Assembly (NCBI RefSeq): GCF_003013715.1
Contig: NC_072812.1
Span: forward strand, 992,001 to 1,056,000
Reading direction: 5' to 3'
DNA length: 64,000 nt
DNA from: Candidozyma auris
Taxonomy: Eukaryota > Ascomycota > Pichiomycetes > Serinales > Metschnikowiaceae
The notes below the pieces were generated by a model. It was not told the DNA's origin and searched no databases. It saw only the letters and a list, made by a program, of their open reading frames with translations. Below, piece after piece: positions 62,281-64,000 of this stretch. The position numbers and the translations under genes were made by a program. Each line of letters starts with the position of its first letter. Position 1 is the stretch's first letter.

Positions 62281-63039
62281 ATGTTTGGCCAGGCGGCGTT
62301 CACAGTAGACATGTACGATGAATGGGAAGGTCGAAATCGTACACAGCCAGTTCACTTAACAATGGATCATCAAGGTATTAATACCAACCCGTCTCTTGAA
62401 CGAGTAAGCAGCCCTCAAGCAGGCTCCCAAAGCTGGAATGTCCCAGCTGCTTCACATTTGGCTTCATACTTGCCAGATGCTGCTGGGCCAAGCGCTCTTT
62501 ATGAAGAATTTGGTGACTCCCAACGGCTGGGTCATTCTGTACCGTTACTAACGCCTGCAATGGCTATCAAGTTAGACAAGCTACGACTGATAAGAAGAAC
62601 CGGCTACTATACCTTGGCACCTATTGGCGTTAACAAAACAATGGCACAGCTAGACTACGAATCTCAGGATGTGGAAGATGACGATTGCAACGTTGCTCAA
62701 GCTGAAAACCTGAACGTCAACGTATCTACTTCTATCTACCAGGATGCGCCATCTGTGATACCTCAGCCTGGAACTGAGCATGATTTGGATGCGAATATTG
62801 AGGACGGAGATGCATCAAGGAGTTTCGAAGCCTCATCTGACCTTTCAGAGGATGATGACGCAATGGTCAATGGAACCCGAGCTCGAAGTATGGCTTTCCA
62901 ATCCCATGAATCTGATACTCAACTTGTGTCTAGCGGAATTGCCATACAGACATCGACCACACCTGGTACAACTGAGATATCTGCTAATGTGATCAACTGT
63001 GAACCTTCGGATGTGGAAATGGTGATTGAAGATGACTAG
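62281..63039 (+). CDS. possible APC/C subunit Apc15/Mnd2-like protein
   Basis: A 252-residue protein, mostly disordered and acidic. One conserved-looking block at residues about 95-125 (KLRLIRRTGYYTLAPIGVNKTM) resembles the short basic-aromatic core (IR..GY.W..PPG..KT) of the Apc15 family. The acidic tail with DLSEDDDAM fits Apc15/Mnd2, which in the anaphase-promoting complex affects Mad2/Cdc20 turnover. The match rests on this block from memory of the family and is tentative. Its stop codon overlaps the YVH1 stop codon. Confidence 0.45.
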   Translation: MFGQAAFTVDMYDEWEGRNRTQPVHLTMDHQGINTNPSLERVSSPQAGSQSWNVPAASHLASYLPDAAGPSALYEEFGDSQRLGHSVPLLTPAMAIKLDKLRLIRRTGYYTLAPIGVNKTMAQLDYESQDVEDDDCNVAQAENLNVNVSTSIYQDAPSVIPQPGTEHDLDANIEDGDASRSFEASSDLSEDDDAMVNGTRARSMAFQSHESDTQLVSSGIAIQTSTTPGTTEISANVINCEPSDVEMVIEDD

Positions 63040-63986
63040 CGAATAATCATTTCGTCTACTTTGGCTGCTTGCAAGTGCAAAGCTGGGATCATCCATTTTC
63101 CACATGAACACCTTGAGCCTTTCCAGCTATAACCCCCGACCTTATGGTTGCACTTGGGACAAGAAAACTTGCCCTCAATTTCCTGTTTATCGAGTTCCGG
63201 TCTCATCCAGTCAACTGGCTCATCGAGGAAATAATGCGAGCAAGTCTTGGAGGCGTTTGTTACTGATATTATGCGGCGAGAATTAGGAGCAGTCTTAATG
63301 AACTGCGATTGCCTGGATTCGGTGTCTGGTATGTCATGGCTCTCTATGTCACCCTGGTTGGCGAGAACTTGGCGACACCTCTTACATCTGAGATGATAAT
63401 TTCCTTGTCCTTTCTCCTTGTTGCTTTCTTTGAAGAGCCCAAGTGTCATAAGAGATTGTCCACTGGGGTCGTCCTGTAAGTTAATCTCGACAAGGTGCTG
63501 TCTGTAAGCAGAAGACAGCTTGTCGACCGTGAAGTTGGACTCTTTGAAGAGCTTTAACTGTCTTATAAAACCATCATTAGGCTGTGCAGACTCCGAGCGC
63601 CTTTTCACCGCGTGCAATGCTTGCTCAAGCAGCAATTTGTACTTGAACATCAAATATGCCATGATAACCGTTACTGATCTTGAAACACCTTGAGCGCAGT
63701 GGACCAATACTGCCCCCAGATGTCTGGTGCCAGGCCCTTTTGACTCAGCTGACAAAGCCTTGTCTATAAATTCATTAGTTGTGGGAAGATATTGAAGTAT
63801 ATCGGCAGTCTCCAAGTCAGGCACTTCAATCTGAAGATGTTCGTAGTTCTCACCGAGGCTAGACGGAAGTGGTCCTCCTAAGACTGATATCACATGCGTG
63901 ATTCCATAGTCTTGAAATAGATTTACTGCGCCTTCAACATCTTCAGCCGACAGTAAGTAAATGTTTCCCAATATCCGGTGAATCAT
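63036..63986 (-). CDS. YVH1: dual-specificity phosphatase Yvh1
   Basis: Yvh1 releases Mrt4 from pre-60S ribosomes, letting the P-stalk assemble; the role needs its zinc domain and not its phosphatase activity. The 316-residue protein has an N-terminal DSP domain with the catalytic loop His96-Cys97-AQGVS-Arg103 and general acid region VPDLETADI. The C-terminal zinc-binding domain contains CKRC, CSHYF, CPKCNHKVGGYSWKGSRCSCG, which is distinctive for Yvh1. The start at 63986 (MIHRILGNIYL) is 14 bp from the window end and appears complete. The 3' end overlaps the convergent gene by 4 bp (CTAG shared by both stop codons). Confidence 0.95.
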   Translation of the reverse strand: MIHRILGNIYLLSAEDVEGAVNLFQDYGITHVISVLGGPLPSSLGENYEHLQIEVPDLETADILQYLPTTNEFIDKALSAESKGPGTRHLGAVLVHCAQGVSRSVTVIMAYLMFKYKLLLEQALHAVKRRSESAQPNDGFIRQLKLFKESNFTVDKLSSAYRQHLVEINLQDDPSGQSLMTLGLFKESNKEKGQGNYHLRCKRCRQVLANQGDIESHDIPDTESRQSQFIKTAPNSRRIISVTNASKTCSHYFLDEPVDWMRPELDKQEIEGKFSCPKCNHKVGGYSWKGSRCSCGKWMIPALHLQAAKVDEMIIR

Positions 63987-64000
63987 CGTGGGTAGACGAG

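Overview
The window is a 64 kb piece of a nuclear yeast chromosome, very probably from the CUG-Ser1 clade of Saccharomycotina; a Metschnikowiaceae-type genome such as Clavispora would fit (inference). Grounds: compact intron-poor genes, introns with GTATGT donors and TACTAAC-like branch points, respiratory complex I genes (NDUFA12, NDUFAF5) that Saccharomyces lacks, a xylitol dehydrogenase gene, and avoidance of CTG codons in conserved proteins (none in XYL2, one in GFA1, none in the conserved G-domain blocks of GPA2). If CUG is serine here, every leucine read from CTG below should be serine. I see no virus, transposon, CRISPR array or foreign island.

Layout. 0-9 kb: BMS1 (ribosome biogenesis GTPase), a frame-disrupted secreted orphan, and an FLC-family TRP-like membrane protein. 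9-17 kb: peroxisomal-type Lon protease, NDUFAF5 divergent from a helical-repeat protein, and an unidentified Ser-rich protein. 17-25 kb: a small membrane protein, MRPL33 divergent from CIN1 (tubulin cofactor D), a 67-residue ORF, tRNA-Val(AAC) and a membrane-anchored acidic protein. 25-36 kb (metabolism): XYL2 facing a Cat8/Sip4-type zinc-cluster regulator, ILV2 with Leu3 and Gcn4 sites, and a Mep1/3-type ammonium transporter with a 1.4 kb GATA-rich promoter. 36-47 kb: MRX10, GFA1, ATG44, CTK1, GPA2. 47-53 kb: TIF3, APE1 and DYS1 on the minus strand. 53-64 kb: NDUFA12, a small orphan, a Gid4-like protein, COX23, a glycine-zipper protein, NCS2, an Apc15/Mnd2-like protein and YVH1.

Three genes need splicing to make sense, and all three have a minute first exon: GFA1 (5 nt), TIF3 (4 nt) and ATG44 (3 nt, only the ATG). 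ATG44 (mitofissin, DUF1748) is a three-exon, 73-codon gene that is invisible to plain ORF calling. In GFA1 the splice supplies the catalytic cysteine.

Three genes are broken by single-base frame changes. In TIF3 and APE1 these lie in homopolymers inside otherwise intact conserved domains and are most easily read as sequence errors. In the orphan at 4.9-5.8 kb the break is not in a homopolymer and may be real decay.

The strongest unexplained signal is a recurrent intergenic element, TTYGCAGCC(A) (reverse TGGCTGCRAA). I count 14 exact copies in roughly 20 kb of intergenic DNA and only one in coding sequence. It lies in the promoter regions of about ten functionally unrelated genes and looks like the site of a general regulatory factor.
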